A stretch of 64,000 bases of DNA from Pyramidobacter sp. YE332 (GTDB lineage: Bacteria > Synergistota > Synergistia > Synergistales > Dethiosulfovibrionaceae), in the NCBI RefSeq assembly GCF_033060595.1, contig NZ_CP133038.1, forward strand, positions 1,984,001 through 2,048,000. The letters run 5' to 3'. A program made the translations under genes and the position numbers. The notes under the pieces were generated by a model that was not told the DNA's origin, searched no databases, and worked only from the letters and a program-made list of their open reading frames with translations. Within the stretch, counting starts at the first letter, position 1, and each line of letters begins with the position of its first letter. Below, in pieces: positions 17,706 through 25,744 of the stretch.

Positions 17706-18749
17706 TCACTTCGCGGAGGCTTTTTCGTTGGCCGCCTTGGCGTCGCGCAGGGCCGCTTCGAGCCATTCGGCGGAGACCTTGCTCTTCAGCCACTCGATGT
17801 ACGCGGGCTGGCCGATGCCGCGGAACTGCTCCATCTCCTCCGGCGTGGGCGCGTAGACCTGCATGCCCAGCTGACGGCATTTTTCCACCTGCTGGGAATC
17901 TTCGGCTTCGATGCGAGCGCGGGTGAGGCGGTTGGCCTCCTTCGCCGCTTCGAGGATGACGGCGCGCTCCTCGTCGCTGAAGCTGTCGAACAGGTCGCCG
18001 TTCATGACCAGGAATTGGTCGGAGTACTGGATGTTCGCCAGCGTCATGTACTTCTGCACTTCCGTCAGGCTGCCCAGCAGCACGTAGAAGGCCGGGTTCA
18101 TCTGCCCGTCGACGACGCCCGTCTTCAGCGCCATGTAGAGTTCGCCCCAGGGGATAGGCGTGCCGCTGGCGCCGAACGCCTTGAAGATCGCCACCTGCCC
18201 CTCGTCCATGCCGCGGAACTTCAGGCCGGGGAAATCGGCGGGGCTGCGGATCTCGCGCTTGGAGTTGGTGAAGGCGAGGAAGCCGCCTTCCTCCACCGCT
18301 TCGATCAGCACGCAGCCCGTGCGCTCGCGGAACAGCTTTTTCAAATTGGCCCAGTATTCGCTCTCGTCGAAGAAAACGTGCGCCGCCTCGTAGCTGTTGA
18401 ACATGAACGGCACCGACGAGGGATACAGCTCCGGCAGCACCGTGCCCATGGCGGCGAACGAGGAGACGTCGGCCACCGGCTGATTCAACCCGTCCTTCAT
18501 CATCAGCTCCATGCGCTGCTCTTCGCTGCCCAGCTGCTCGTCGGGGTACAGTTCGAACGTGATGTTCCCCTGCGTGCGCTCCGTGACGCGCGAAACGAAT
18601 TCCTTGACGAAGTAATGCACCACGTTGTTCTCGACGTTCGCCGGTCCGATGTGCGACATCTTCACGACCGTCGCCGCGCCCGCCGCGCCGCTCAGCCCCA
18701 GCGCCAGCGCACAGGCCAGCGCTATTTTCCCGATAACGGTTCTTTTCAT
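17706..18749 (-). CDS. dctP: TRAP transporter substrate-binding protein (DctP)
   Basis: 347-aa periplasmic binding protein. The Sec signal peptide MKRTVIGKIALACALALGL ends near GAAGA. DctP blocks follow, including LYPDEQLGSEEQRMELM and the conserved KFRGMDEGQVAIFKAFGASG segment that contains the carboxylate-binding Arg. ATG at 18749 follows AGAGG; an upstream extension to 18836 would spoil the signal peptide. First gene of the TRAP operon. The ligand is probably an organic acid. Confidence 0.92.
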   Translation of the reverse strand: MKRTVIGKIALACALALGLSGAAGAATVVKMSHIGPANVENNVVHYFVKEFVSRVTERTQGNITFELYPDEQLGSEEQRMELMMKDGLNQPVADVSSFAAMGTVLPELYPSSVPFMFNSYEAAHVFFDESEYWANLKKLFRERTGCVLIEAVEEGGFLAFTNSKREIRSPADFPGLKFRGMDEGQVAIFKAFGASGTPIPWGELYMALKTGVVDGQMNPAFYVLLGSLTEVQKYMTLANIQYSDQFLVMNGDLFDSFSDEERAVILEAAKEANRLTRARIEAEDSQQVEKCRQLGMQVYAPTPEEMEQFRGIGQPAYIEWLKSKVSAEWLEAALRDAKAANEKASAK

Positions 18750-18876
18750 TATCCCATACCTCTCAGCTTGAATTTTCCAATCAAATACTTCCGACATTTT
18801 ATCCCAAAGGACGCAAAAAAGACAGCGCTCCCGCAAGAAACAATCTTTCTCAAGCGCGCGCCAATCCTTCGCGGCG

Positions 18877-19341
18877 CTATTTCAAGTCCGCCGGGAGCGC
18901 GATCTTCTCGATCCGGTAATTTCTCCCGTCGACGCGCATCATCGCGAAGGAAAGTTCCAGGCCGAAACGCCGCCGTCCGCAGCTGCCGGGGTTCAACCAC
19001 AGCACGCCGCCGCGCAGCGCCTCGCAATAGCGGTGCGAGTGTCCGAAGATCACCGCGTCCACATCGTCCAGGTCCGTCGGCACGTCGGCAAGACGGTGCG
19101 CCATGAAAAAATTCAGCCCTTCGATCCGAAAGCGCAGCGACAACGGCAGACGGCGCGCCAGCTCCCAGTCGTTGTTCCCCTGCACCGCGTACAGCGGCGC
19201 CAGTTCCCCCAGCCAGTCGAGCGTGTCCTCGTCGTCGAAATCGCCGGCGTGGACGATGCAGTCGCAGCGTTTCAGTCGCTCCAGTACCTGCGGGCGCAGC
19301 AGCCCGTGCGTATCGGAAATAATCGCGGCAAGCGCCGCCAT
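18877..19341 (-). CDS. YfcE/MJ0936-type metallophosphoesterase
   Basis: 154-aa small phosphodiesterase. Metal-binding blocks are SDTHG, HAGDFDDEDTL, GNND, and GHSHRY near the end. Family enzymes hydrolyse phosphodiesters in vitro; their physiological role is uncertain. ATG at 19341 (MAALAAIISDTHG) has GGAGAAGGTGAG just upstream. Monocistronic, followed by the TRAP operon on the same strand after about 130 bp. Confidence 0.88.
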   Translation of the reverse strand: MAALAAIISDTHGLLRPQVLERLKRCDCIVHAGDFDDEDTLDWLGELAPLYAVQGNNDWELARRLPLSLRFRIEGLNFFMAHRLADVPTDLDDVDAVIFGHSHRYCEALRGGVLWLNPGSCGRRRFGLELSFAMMRVDGRNYRIEKIALPADLK

Positions 19342-19515
19342 GCTCTCACCTTCTCCGAAAAATCTCGTCATATTATAAAGCAAAGCGCCCGCCTTTTCGC
19401 GCCCGACCTCATCGCCGAAAGTCCGTCCTTCAGATCGAGGTAAAATTTCTATGTGCTTATCCTTGTCACGAAATTCATTTGCATTATAGCACTTCTTTAA
19501 AATTTAAATATATCA

Positions 19516-19529
19516 CTAACACATGTTAG
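19516..19529 (+). promoter_or_regulatory. Palindromic operator upstream of the decayed repressor
   Basis: CTAACA-CA-TGTTAG, 13 bp before the remnant start at 19542 and just before its RBS AAAGGAG. Position and form are typical of an autoregulatory phage-type repressor site. Confidence 0.45.
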
Positions 19530-19541
19530 AAAGGAGTCCCC

Positions 19542-19918
19542 ATGGAAATGCAGAGCTGAATTCTTGAAACGGCTCGTCGGCGCGGCCGAGCCCGTCGCAA
19601 ACCCGGAAAAGGAACTGACGGAGATCGACTCGCGCTTCGGCGACGCCGATGATGAAGATCAACGATGGCGATCTCATCGTCTTTGTTCATGCCGAGACAT
19701 GGATCCCCGGGAACATCGCCATTGTCCGGCCCGATAGAAAACTGGAGTGTTCAGGAGTAAAAACGGCTGTATTCTAGGTCACAGAACAAAGATCATGCCG
19801 ATATCGAGGTCAGCGAAGACAATGATTTTTCGGGAGTCAGCCGCACCGTGAGGATCATCGCCGACCGCGATCCGAAACCGGTTTTACAACAAGAAAAAAG
19901 AAAGGGCGAGGCCGCATG
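19542..19918 (+). pseudogene. Decayed S24/LexA-like phage-type repressor
   Basis: After the RBS a 5-codon start (MEMQS, then stop) is followed by pieces in different frames. One reads EFLKRLVGAAEPVANPEKE, a linker-like stretch. The next reads PMMKINDGDLIVFVHAE and PGNIAIVRPDRKLE, resembling the S24 peptidase fold (SMxPxINDGDLxxV, then G-x-IAVV). A third reads RTVRIIADRDPKPV. The DNA-binding N-terminus is missing and at least two indels plus a stop intervene. It is probably a remnant of a mobile element. Confidence 0.55.
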
Positions 19919-20209
19919 AAAAAGATATTGATTTTCTTTTCTGTTCTCAGTGTCATCTTCTGGCTAGTGCTTTTGCACGAGAAAAAAACTTCGCAAGAAA
20001 TCGAAGAAAAATGGACAAGGATCAATAAAAATCCGGTAGTAAAAGTGTTCAATAACATGATCAATAACGCGACTCTTGCAGATCGCGAAAAGGTTGTTAA
20101 TGCCGATAAACTTCTTTTAACCTATGTCATTACAAAGCAGTTTAAACAAAATTTTAATAATATCTATGAAGTTGAGTTTTTGATAGCTTCTCTCAACGTA
20201 TCACCTTGA
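19916..20209 (+). CDS. Small membrane-anchored protein of unknown function
   Basis: 97-aa low-GC ORF with an N-terminal hydrophobic anchor (MKKILIFFSVLSVIFWLVLL) and a polar, Lys/Asn-rich remainder. ATG overlaps the end of the repressor remnant; GGGCGAGGC upstream is a weak RBS. I recognise no family. Base composition differs sharply from the chromosome, like the genes that follow. Confidence 0.5.
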   Translation: MKKILIFFSVLSVIFWLVLLHEKKTSQEIEEKWTRINKNPVVKVFNNMINNATLADREKVVNADKLLLTYVITKQFKQNFNNIYEVEFLIASLNVSP

Positions 20210-20213
20210 ATTT

Positions 20214-20245
20214 TACTATCAACAATAGTAATATCATTAATAGTA
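20214..20245 (+). promoter_or_regulatory. Putative PadR operator
   Basis: TACTAT (20214-20219) and ATAGTA (20225-20230) form a perfect palindrome with a 5-bp centre, and a third half-site ATAGTA lies at 20240-20245. The array ends about 20 bp before the padR start at 20264, a typical autorepression site. Confidence 0.5.
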
Positions 20246-20263
20246 AAAAATGGAGGTGTCGCT

Positions 20264-20788
20264 ATGTCATCAATAGATTTAGTTATACTCGGTATCGTAT
20301 TGGAAAAACCGCAAAGCGCCTATGATATTCAAAAAGATGTGGAGTACCACCATTTTTCCCGTTGGACGAAAATAAGCGTGCCTTCCATTTATCGAAAGGT
20401 ACTCCAGTTGAGCGAGAAAGGTTATCTGCAAAGCGATATCGTTAAAGGCGATAAGTTTGCGGATAAGGTAATCTATTCCATCACCGATAAGGGCAGAGCA
20501 TATTTCAAGGAATTGATGGCTTCTTGCGCCGCGGGCTCGGTGCCCCTGTTATTCGATTTCAATGTAGTCATTACCAATCTGAACAAAATGGATAAAGCTG
20601 AAGCAATGGAGCTGCTTTCTACTTTGCGCCAGAGCATACAGTCCTCCACTGAATTAATTGAGGGATATGCTCAGGAATTTTCAGACATTCCTTTGCTGGG
20701 AAGAACGATTTTCGAGCAGCAGCGGCTCCTCTATCGCGCCCTTCTGGAATGGCTGGATCACTTTGAAGGGCGGTTTTTACAAGAATGA
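20264..20788 (+). CDS. PadR-family transcriptional regulator
   Basis: 174 aa. N-terminal winged helix (MSSIDLVILGIVLEKPQSAYDIQKDVE, SVPSIYRKVLQLSEKGYL, ITDKGRAYFKEL), then a helical dimerisation domain. The family represses detoxification or efflux genes and responds to small aromatic or antimicrobial ligands. ATG at 20264 follows GGAGGTG. Its stop overlaps the yjdF start by 4 nt, so YjdF is its likely regulated partner. Low GC indicates transfer, probably from Firmicutes. Confidence 0.88.
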   Translation: MSSIDLVILGIVLEKPQSAYDIQKDVEYHHFSRWTKISVPSIYRKVLQLSEKGYLQSDIVKGDKFADKVIYSITDKGRAYFKELMASCAAGSVPLLFDFNVVITNLNKMDKAEAMELLSTLRQSIQSSTELIEGYAQEFSDIPLLGRTIFEQQRLLYRALLEWLDHFEGRFLQE

Positions 20789-21207
20789 GCGTAGGCCCTC
20801 AAAGCAGCTTAACCATCCTGTTTGAAGCTCCATTTTGGATCGCCATATATGAAAGAACTGATAACGGCAAGTATGAGGTATGCAAAATCACTTTTGGATC
20901 AGAACCCAAAGATTATGAGGTCTATGAGTTTCTGCTGAAGTATCGGCACAAGCTGAAATTCAGCCCACCGCTCCAGGCCGAAGCAGCCATAGAACGGAAA
21001 ATCAATCCCAAACGTATGCAGCGTGAAATTCATAGTCAACTGCAAGATAAGGGCATTGGCACAAAGGCGCAGCAGGCGTTAAAACTCCAGCATGAGCAAT
21101 GCAAGCTGGAAAGGAAAACAAAGAGCCGAGAGCGGAAAGAAGCAGAGAAAGATCGCCAGTTTGCGACACGGCAGGAAAAGAAGAAAGCCAAACATAGAGG
21201 AAGATGA
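20785..21207 (+). CDS. yjdF: YjdF family protein (DUF2992)
   Basis: 140 aa. The N-terminal half, LTILFEAPFWIAIYER and FGSEPKDYEVYEFLLK, matches YjdF. The C-terminal half is a highly charged Lys/Arg/Glu tail. Biochemical function is unknown; in Firmicutes some yjdF genes are under an RNA switch for azaaromatics. No such leader is evident here, where padR precedes it with a 4-nt overlap and probably does the sensing. Confidence 0.85.
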   Translation: MSVGPQSSLTILFEAPFWIAIYERTDNGKYEVCKITFGSEPKDYEVYEFLLKYRHKLKFSPPLQAEAAIERKINPKRMQREIHSQLQDKGIGTKAQQALKLQHEQCKLERKTKSRERKEAEKDRQFATRQEKKKAKHRGR

Positions 21208-21208
21208 C

Positions 21209-21394
21209 ATGAGGATAGAATGGATTTTATGCCCCTTTTGCGGCAATAAAACGCGATTAAAAATCCGTGATGATACAGTCCTTGAAAATTTTCCGCTGTA
21301 TTGTCCCAAATGTAAACACGAAACCTTGATCGCGGTACAACAACTGAATCTATCAATTATCCAAGAGCCGGACGCACAGACGCGGAGCCGATAA
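21209..21394 (+). CDS. Cysteine-rich KTR-type zinc-ribbon protein
   Basis: 61 aa with two CxxC pairs, ILCPFCGNKTRLKIRDDT and YCPKCKHET, giving a four-Cys zinc ribbon with the K-T-R signature. Such proteins are frequent in Firmicutes conjugative transposons; function unknown. ATG at 21209 follows GGAAG, one nucleotide after the yjdF stop. Completes the padR-yjdF-KTR cassette. Confidence 0.75.
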   Translation: MRIEWILCPFCGNKTRLKIRDDTVLENFPLYCPKCKHETLIAVQQLNLSIIQEPDAQTRSR

Positions 21395-21514
21395 CACAAA
21401 GGGAAACCTCGGATGTTATCGGCTCTGTTTTCTTGATATTCTCTATGATCTGCCAAGCGGCAGAAAAAAACGCCGCAAGGCAGACGGCTTTCTGCGCTCA
21501 AAAATAGTTTCTTC

Positions 21515-21546
21515 ACGGCGGTTCAATTCGAGCCGCCGTTTTTCTT
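21515..21546 (+). terminator. Terminator after the padR-yjdF-KTR cassette
   Basis: ACGGCGG (21515-21521) pairs with CCGCCGT (21533-21539), followed by a T run. Confidence 0.65.
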
Positions 21547-21812
21547 TGCTCCGACAACTTACACGGCGGCATAGAAGGAAGATGCCGCCATGTTGCGCCG
21601 GATTCTATCCCAGCCTGATCTGACGAGAGCTAGCTGCTCAAAAAGCCCATCCCCGTCGGCGGACAGTTTTGGCCATGAATATGAACTATACCATGTAAAT
21701 AAACTTCATATTGCATACCATCGCGCCCGGCGGGGTTGCGACCCGCCGGGCGCTTTTTGTCGTTTCCTATGGCTGAGATGGCTGGCGGTTGCTTTTTCTG
21801 GATTTTTTTCAA
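21547..21812. other. Intergenic debris with a strong hairpin
   Basis: No convincing gene. A hairpin GCGCCCGGCGGG (21723-21734) / 21742-21753 followed by TTTTT is a terminator for something once transcribed here on the plus strand. GC is mixed, consistent with rearranged DNA at the edge of the accessory region. Confidence 0.4.
21723..21758 (+). terminator. Orphan rho-independent terminator
   Basis: Perfect 12-bp GC stem with a 7-nt loop and a 5-T tail, and no intact gene directly upstream. Confidence 0.65.
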
Positions 21813-21938
21813 ATCAGCGACCTGACCATGGTCGACCAGCAGGTGCGCAGCGTCACCTACGCCTCGTTCGAGACGTTCATCTTCGTCGCCGTGATCTATC
21901 TGGTGCTGACCAGCGTTACCTCGGGCGCGCTGCGGCTG
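21813..21938 (+). pseudogene. Duplicated 3' fragment of the amino-acid ABC permease gene
   Basis: 126 bp aligning without gaps to 14356-14481 (the C-terminal coding part of the permease), by my count with 5 mismatches. It encodes ISDLTMVDQQVRSVTYASFE and the following helix, then runs into unrelated codons (NVIDTLILPAPLAVKTLELVG). Upstream there is no start or permease body, so it is a gene fragment from duplication or from a lost paralogous operon. Confidence 0.8.
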
Positions 21939-22023
21939 AACGTCATCGACACGCTGATCCTCCCGGCCCCGCTGGCCGTCAAAACGCTGGAACTCGTCGG
22001 CTGACGGCCGGACACTTCGACGC

Positions 22024-22073
22024 AAAATCGCCCTCAAAGCCTTTGCAATAAAGGTTTCGAGGGCGATTTTCAA
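22024..22073 (+). terminator. Terminator between the permease fragment and the tRNA half
   Basis: AAAATCGCCCTC (22024-22035) pairs with 22059-22070; the loop contains a second short stem (AAGCCTTTG/CAATAAAGGTTTC region). T-rich on both sides. Confidence 0.65.
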
Positions 22074-22105
22074 TCGATCTTGAATCAAGCCGAATCGTTA
22101 TCATT

Positions 22106-22150
22106 TGGCGGCCCCGGCGCGACTCGAACGCGCGACCTACTGCTTAGGAG
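22106..22150 (-). pseudogene. 3' half of a split tRNA-Arg(CCT)
   Basis: Read on the minus strand: anticodon loop CTCCTAAG, descending stem GCAGT, variable region, T arm GTCGCGCGTTCGAGTCGCGC, acceptor strand CGGGGCC, G, CCA. Upstream of the anticodon loop the D arm and 5' acceptor are replaced by unrelated DNA. The missing part lies at 31210-31249. Joining the two halves gives a 77-nt tRNA with a perfectly paired anticodon stem (ACTGC/GCAGT). Confidence 0.85.
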
Positions 22151-22257
22151 TTCGTCCGGAACGATGTTGTAGTGTGATGGGAAATGTCTGGGAATCCGCT
22201 CCAGTGCTGACTTTTTCGCAAGTGCGAAGTCCATCTGATACCGTCTTGTGATAACTA

Positions 22258-23136
22258 GGGCTTGTTTAAAAAACGTCAAAGTTGCCTAAATCGATCCAAT
22301 CGCTTAAACTTTTCTCATGGAAGAGAGAAGATATGAACTGACCTCCAGCGAGTGGAATCGAATCAAGAGAATGCTGCCGCCCGAACACCCGAAATCAGGT
22401 CAACGTGGACGCCCGGCAAAATACGATAACCGCAGGATCATCAATGGGATTCTGTGGCTTGCCAGAAGTGGAGCGCCATGGAGAGATCTTCCGGAGCGTT
22501 ACGGCAAATGGCAGGCAGTTTACGCACGTTTCAGGCTGTGGAAACAGCGGGGAATATTCGAGGCGATCTTTGCCGCCCTAAGCGCTGATGCCGACATGGA
22601 AAATCTCTCTATCGACTCCACGTCCTGCAAAGTACATCAAAGTGCCAACGGGAGAGGGAAAACCCCGGAAGGGGGAAAAAAGGGGCTCAAGCGATTGGCA
22701 TGTCCAGAGGCGGCAAGAATACGAAAATTCATGCGATAGTAGATGGTTTAGGCAATCCGCTGGCGCTCCTGCTCAGTCCCGGCAATGACCACGATTCCCG
22801 CCATGCCGTGTCCTTGCTCGGGCAAGCGGAAATCAGAGGGAGCAACGTCATCGGCGATAAGGCTTACGGTTCGCAAGCCATCAGAGAGTACATTACTTCT
22901 CGGGAGGGAAGTTACACTATCCCGCCGAAGAGCGATAATCCCGAACCGTGGTTTATAGATGAGCATGTTTACAAGGAACGACACTTGGTTGAATGTTTCT
23001 TTCAGAAAATCAAATGGTTCCGTAGAATTTTCACCCGCTATGACAAACTTGACGCTTCGTTTTCGCTTTTGTTCTTGTCGCTGCCAGTGTTATTTTATTG
23101 AAATAATACAAGCTGAAATGTTTTTTAAACAAGCCC
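22258..23136 (+). mobile_element. IS5-family (IS427-like) insertion sequence
   Basis: 879-bp IS with perfect 17-bp terminal inverted repeats GGGCTTGTTTAAAAAAC (22258-22274) and its complement (23120-23136), flanked by TA on both sides (22256-22257 and 23137-23138), the target duplication of this group. It holds two overlapping transposase frames joined by a -1 frameshift site. Confidence 0.9.
22317..23101 (+). CDS. IS5-family transposase, OrfA/OrfB made by -1 frameshifting
   Basis: OrfA (22317-22739) holds the N-terminal domain (ELTSSEWNRIKRMLPPEHPK, NGILWLARSGAPWRDLPERY) and the first catalytic Asp in LSIDSTSCKVH. OrfB (frame ending at 23101) continues with GAQAIGMSRGGKNTKIHAI, the second Asp in VIGDKAYGS, and the C-terminal HLVECFFQKIKWFRRI with the catalytic Glu. 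The zero frame contains the slippery heptamer A-AAA-AAG at 22676-22682; slipping back one base fuses the frames in register. This is the normal expression mode for the group, not a defect. Confidence 0.88.
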
Positions 23137-23252
23137 TAATATCAGCAAGTTTTTCACCGTCCCGTTTGCACCTTTGTTAGCAGAGCTCTGAAAAAAGTTT
23201 GACGGTCGCTTTTCCCTTTTGTATCGCCCAATGATAGGAAGTTTGCTCCGGT

Positions 23253-23280
23253 GATATGTAATCTTTTCTTGTAAAACGCA
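23253..23280 (+). repeat. 28-bp direct repeat, copy 1
   Basis: GATATGTAATCTTTTCTTGT and eight further bases match 28803-28830 at 26 of 28 positions. Each copy lies just downstream of the stop codon of a minus-strand gene (the DUF3732 ATPase here, the DUF4143 ATPase there). Confidence 0.7.
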
Positions 23281-23300
23281 CAACTATCATTTATCCATAA

Positions 23301-25256
23301 TCACTCTTCATCATCAAGCTTCTCTTCTGGAACAATCCTTGTCTCCTCATACCAATCAACCGGCACAAGTTTTTTGCCTGTATTCTTCCAGTCTTCTATG
23401 GTTTCTTCTCTGAAATCATCGTTATCCAACCGGGCATGGTCAACTACAATAACCTGCATTTTTCCATTCAGCTCGGCAACACGATTTCTAATGAATGCAA
23501 AAATCTTTGTTACTGCTTGGACATCCATGTCTTCATCCGCAGTAGATCCTTCCGGGAAATACACCTGAGAAGGCTGATCTAAGAACAAGAAATTTGGAAC
23601 AGGCCGATTATTGTTTATAAAATACTTGTGAAGACCAAACATAGTAATCAAATGAGATCCCAGCCAGTTTGATCCACTCCCCATTTCCTTCAGAGGAATA
23701 GGTCTTCCATGATCAACAACGACCGTTACTCTGCCCATATCCAACCTATACGGAGATCCTGCATATTCCATCTCCAGCTCACTCGCCCAGGTAGTCATAT
23801 CATTTTGAATTACTGAAAGGGCAGAGGAAACCCGATCTTTAACAGAATCATTACTTAGAATAGCATCAATCTCTGCGATCCTATCCTTCAATATCTTTAT
23901 TTTCTTTTTCACATCAGTTGTATCGTCAGCCAATTGAACGTTTTCAAGCCAATAGCTAATACGACCAAAGACTTTGGCGCGCCTATCATTCAAATCACGA
24001 ATACGTTCCGCATCCTCCATTTGAATGTATGTTCCCTCTATCTCGGCTCTGATTACCGCTATTTCGTCCTTTATGCCACTTGTTTTTACTTCCTGCTGAT
24101 CTATATATCGTCTTAACTGTGGCCGTTCCTTTTCAACACGACTAATTGACTGATCAAGCGATCTTATTGACTCTTTAAGCTTTGTAACTCCAGGTGGTTC
24201 AGGGTCGAAATCGCCAGAACAAAGTGGACATTTTCCGGGGTTGAAATCAAGTTTTTCAAATAGCCCAATTGACTCTAACCTGACTTTCTGATGCGCCAGT
24301 TCACCCCTAAAACCAGATGCATCTGCCAAATAAGAACGCGCCTCACTTATGCTATCCTGAAGGTCACTAAGTTCATCTTCTTTTTCCTTTAATTGTGTTT
24401 GAAGGGTGGAAAGGAGATCCATTGAACCTGTAGGCACACTCTGCGTTACTAAGCGAATCTGTTTGAGAGCTTCATAAAGGGCAGTGAAATCAGTTTTATC
24501 AATATCATCAATATCCCGAATCAAACCCACTGCTTCTGCTTCAACTAACAAAGCTATTGCCTTCTCTGAACCAGTCCCGCTGATAGCCTCTAATTCTGCT
24601 AGTTGTCTTGTTAAAATCCTCAGTTCTCGATCCTTAGTGCGTTTTTCCGTAGCCAACAAAACTGCCTCTTCATTAACAGCACCAAGAAAATATGGCAAGG
24701 TATCCCTAATTGCATTAGTGATAGGCAAACCTTCACTTTGCCTATGAAATAAATGGTTTCTGGCTGTAACTTCATCTTGACTCTGGAAGCAGCAGAATAA
24801 CGAGTGTCTAATGTTAGCTTCCAGCGGATCACGACTTTCATCATCTTCCGGTATATGGATATTTTCTGAAATTCCAATCTGCTTTGTAAGAAGCTTCTCG
24901 ATACCTTCGACATTTGTATTTGATGAAAAATCCGCTTTTTCCGGAGAGCTTATATCTGTTCCCAATTCATAGTAACAAAACGATGTAGATTGCCTGCCTG
25001 GATCGGGATTTTTTCGTGCCACAAATATTCTATTCGTGTTAAATTGAATAAGCAAACCATACCAGACTACATTATCACGAACAACGCCAACAGCAATGTT
25101 ACAACTACTTCCACCCATGCAATATTCAATGATATCGCCAACAGCAGACTTTCCTGCTTTTGATTCACCTGGTATGATATTCACTTTTCCCGGGTTGAAT
25201 GACAGTGTGCGCTTTTGTCCGTTCTTCCCATATAGAACCAATTCCAAGATCTGCAT
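23301..25256 (-). CDS. DUF3732 SMC/Rad50-like ABC ATPase of an ABC-three-component system
   Basis: 651-aa cytoplasmic ATPase. Walker A GESKAGKS (30-37); long coiled-coil arms (about 200-460) interrupted by C343-P-L-C346, a Rad50-like zinc-hook motif; ABC signature MGSGSNWLGSH (525-535); Walker B FLFLDQPSQ with Gln after Asp (556-563); switch His607 in VIVVDHARL. This is the ATPase component of predicted three-gene conflict systems (ABC-3C). ATG at 25256 overlaps the stop of the middle component (TGATG). Low GC. Role in defence is inferred from family context. Confidence 0.85.
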   Translation of the reverse strand: MQILELVLYGKNGQKRTLSFNPGKVNIIPGESKAGKSAVGDIIEYCMGGSSCNIAVGVVRDNVVWYGLLIQFNTNRIFVARKNPDPGRQSTSFCYYELGTDISSPEKADFSSNTNVEGIEKLLTKQIGISENIHIPEDDESRDPLEANIRHSLFCCFQSQDEVTARNHLFHRQSEGLPITNAIRDTLPYFLGAVNEEAVLLATEKRTKDRELRILTRQLAELEAISGTGSEKAIALLVEAEAVGLIRDIDDIDKTDFTALYEALKQIRLVTQSVPTGSMDLLSTLQTQLKEKEDELSDLQDSISEARSYLADASGFRGELAHQKVRLESIGLFEKLDFNPGKCPLCSGDFDPEPPGVTKLKESIRSLDQSISRVEKERPQLRRYIDQQEVKTSGIKDEIAVIRAEIEGTYIQMEDAERIRDLNDRRAKVFGRISYWLENVQLADDTTDVKKKIKILKDRIAEIDAILSNDSVKDRVSSALSVIQNDMTTWASELEMEYAGSPYRLDMGRVTVVVDHGRPIPLKEMGSGSNWLGSHLITMFGLHKYFINNNRPVPNFLFLDQPSQVYFPEGSTADEDMDVQAVTKIFAFIRNRVAELNGKMQVIVVDHARLDNDDFREETIEDWKNTGKKLVPVDWYEETRIVPEEKLDDEE

Positions 25257-25744
25257 CACGGTCTCACCCCCAAACATGTATATATTATTTCAACTTTTCC
25301 CGCACCCGCAAACCATCGTCCTACATGTTCGGCTTTTTGCAAGCACTCCGCCACTTCGGGGTCTATGTGCTTCGTTTTGCTGAGTGCTCCAGCAGTTAAC
25401 ACTTTGGATAATTCACCGCTGTCATTCAACCTAATATAGCCAGCCTGCATCATAAATTCGACGGCTTCATTTGTAATTTCCACTAAATCCCTGACACGTT
25501 TCCCCAAATTATAAATTAATTCCTGATGCTTCTGAACCCAATTAGTTAGCTGCGTTCGGCTACTTATCTCTGTTCGTATCTGTCGTGGTAAAACCAAAGG
25601 CAAAACCAAATAGATAAGTGGAAAAGGAAAATCTCTTTTTGTGTTTTTTTGATATTCAGATATAGTTCCGTAAATCACTCTCCCACAAAATGCAGGGTTG
25701 AAGAGATTCTTTACTTCGTCCGGCCTATAATCCCACGCTCTCAT
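25256..25744 (-). CDS. ABC-three-component system middle component
   Basis: 162 aa, predicted compact helical/winged-helix protein. It starts MRAWDYRPDEVKNLFNPAFC and contains DFPFPLIYLVLPLVLPR, typical of the small middle proteins found between the DUF3732 ATPase and the effector. It probably bridges the other two subunits; no enzymatic motif is visible. The start overlaps the effector gene by 4 nt and the stop overlaps the ATPase start, so all three are co-translated. Confidence 0.75.
   Translation of the reverse strand: MRAWDYRPDEVKNLFNPAFCGRVIYGTISEYQKNTKRDFPFPLIYLVLPLVLPRQIRTEISSRTQLTNWVQKHQELIYNLGKRVRDLVEITNEAVEFMMQAGYIRLNDSGELSKVLTAGALSKTKHIDPEVAECLQKAEHVGRWFAGAGKVEIIYTCLGVRP

Noticed and set aside
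21590-21812. Small plus-strand ORF starting at 21590
   Set aside because: It reads through a terminator hairpin into the permease fragment in a wrong frame, with no family resemblance.
22106-22150. A complete tRNA gene
   Set aside because: Only anticodon loop, T arm and 3' acceptor are present; the D arm and 5' acceptor are at the far end of the island.
22151-22257. Integrase C-terminus next to the left att core
   Set aside because: A short minus-strand frame exists, but I find no tyrosine-recombinase R-H-R-Y motif; too short to call.
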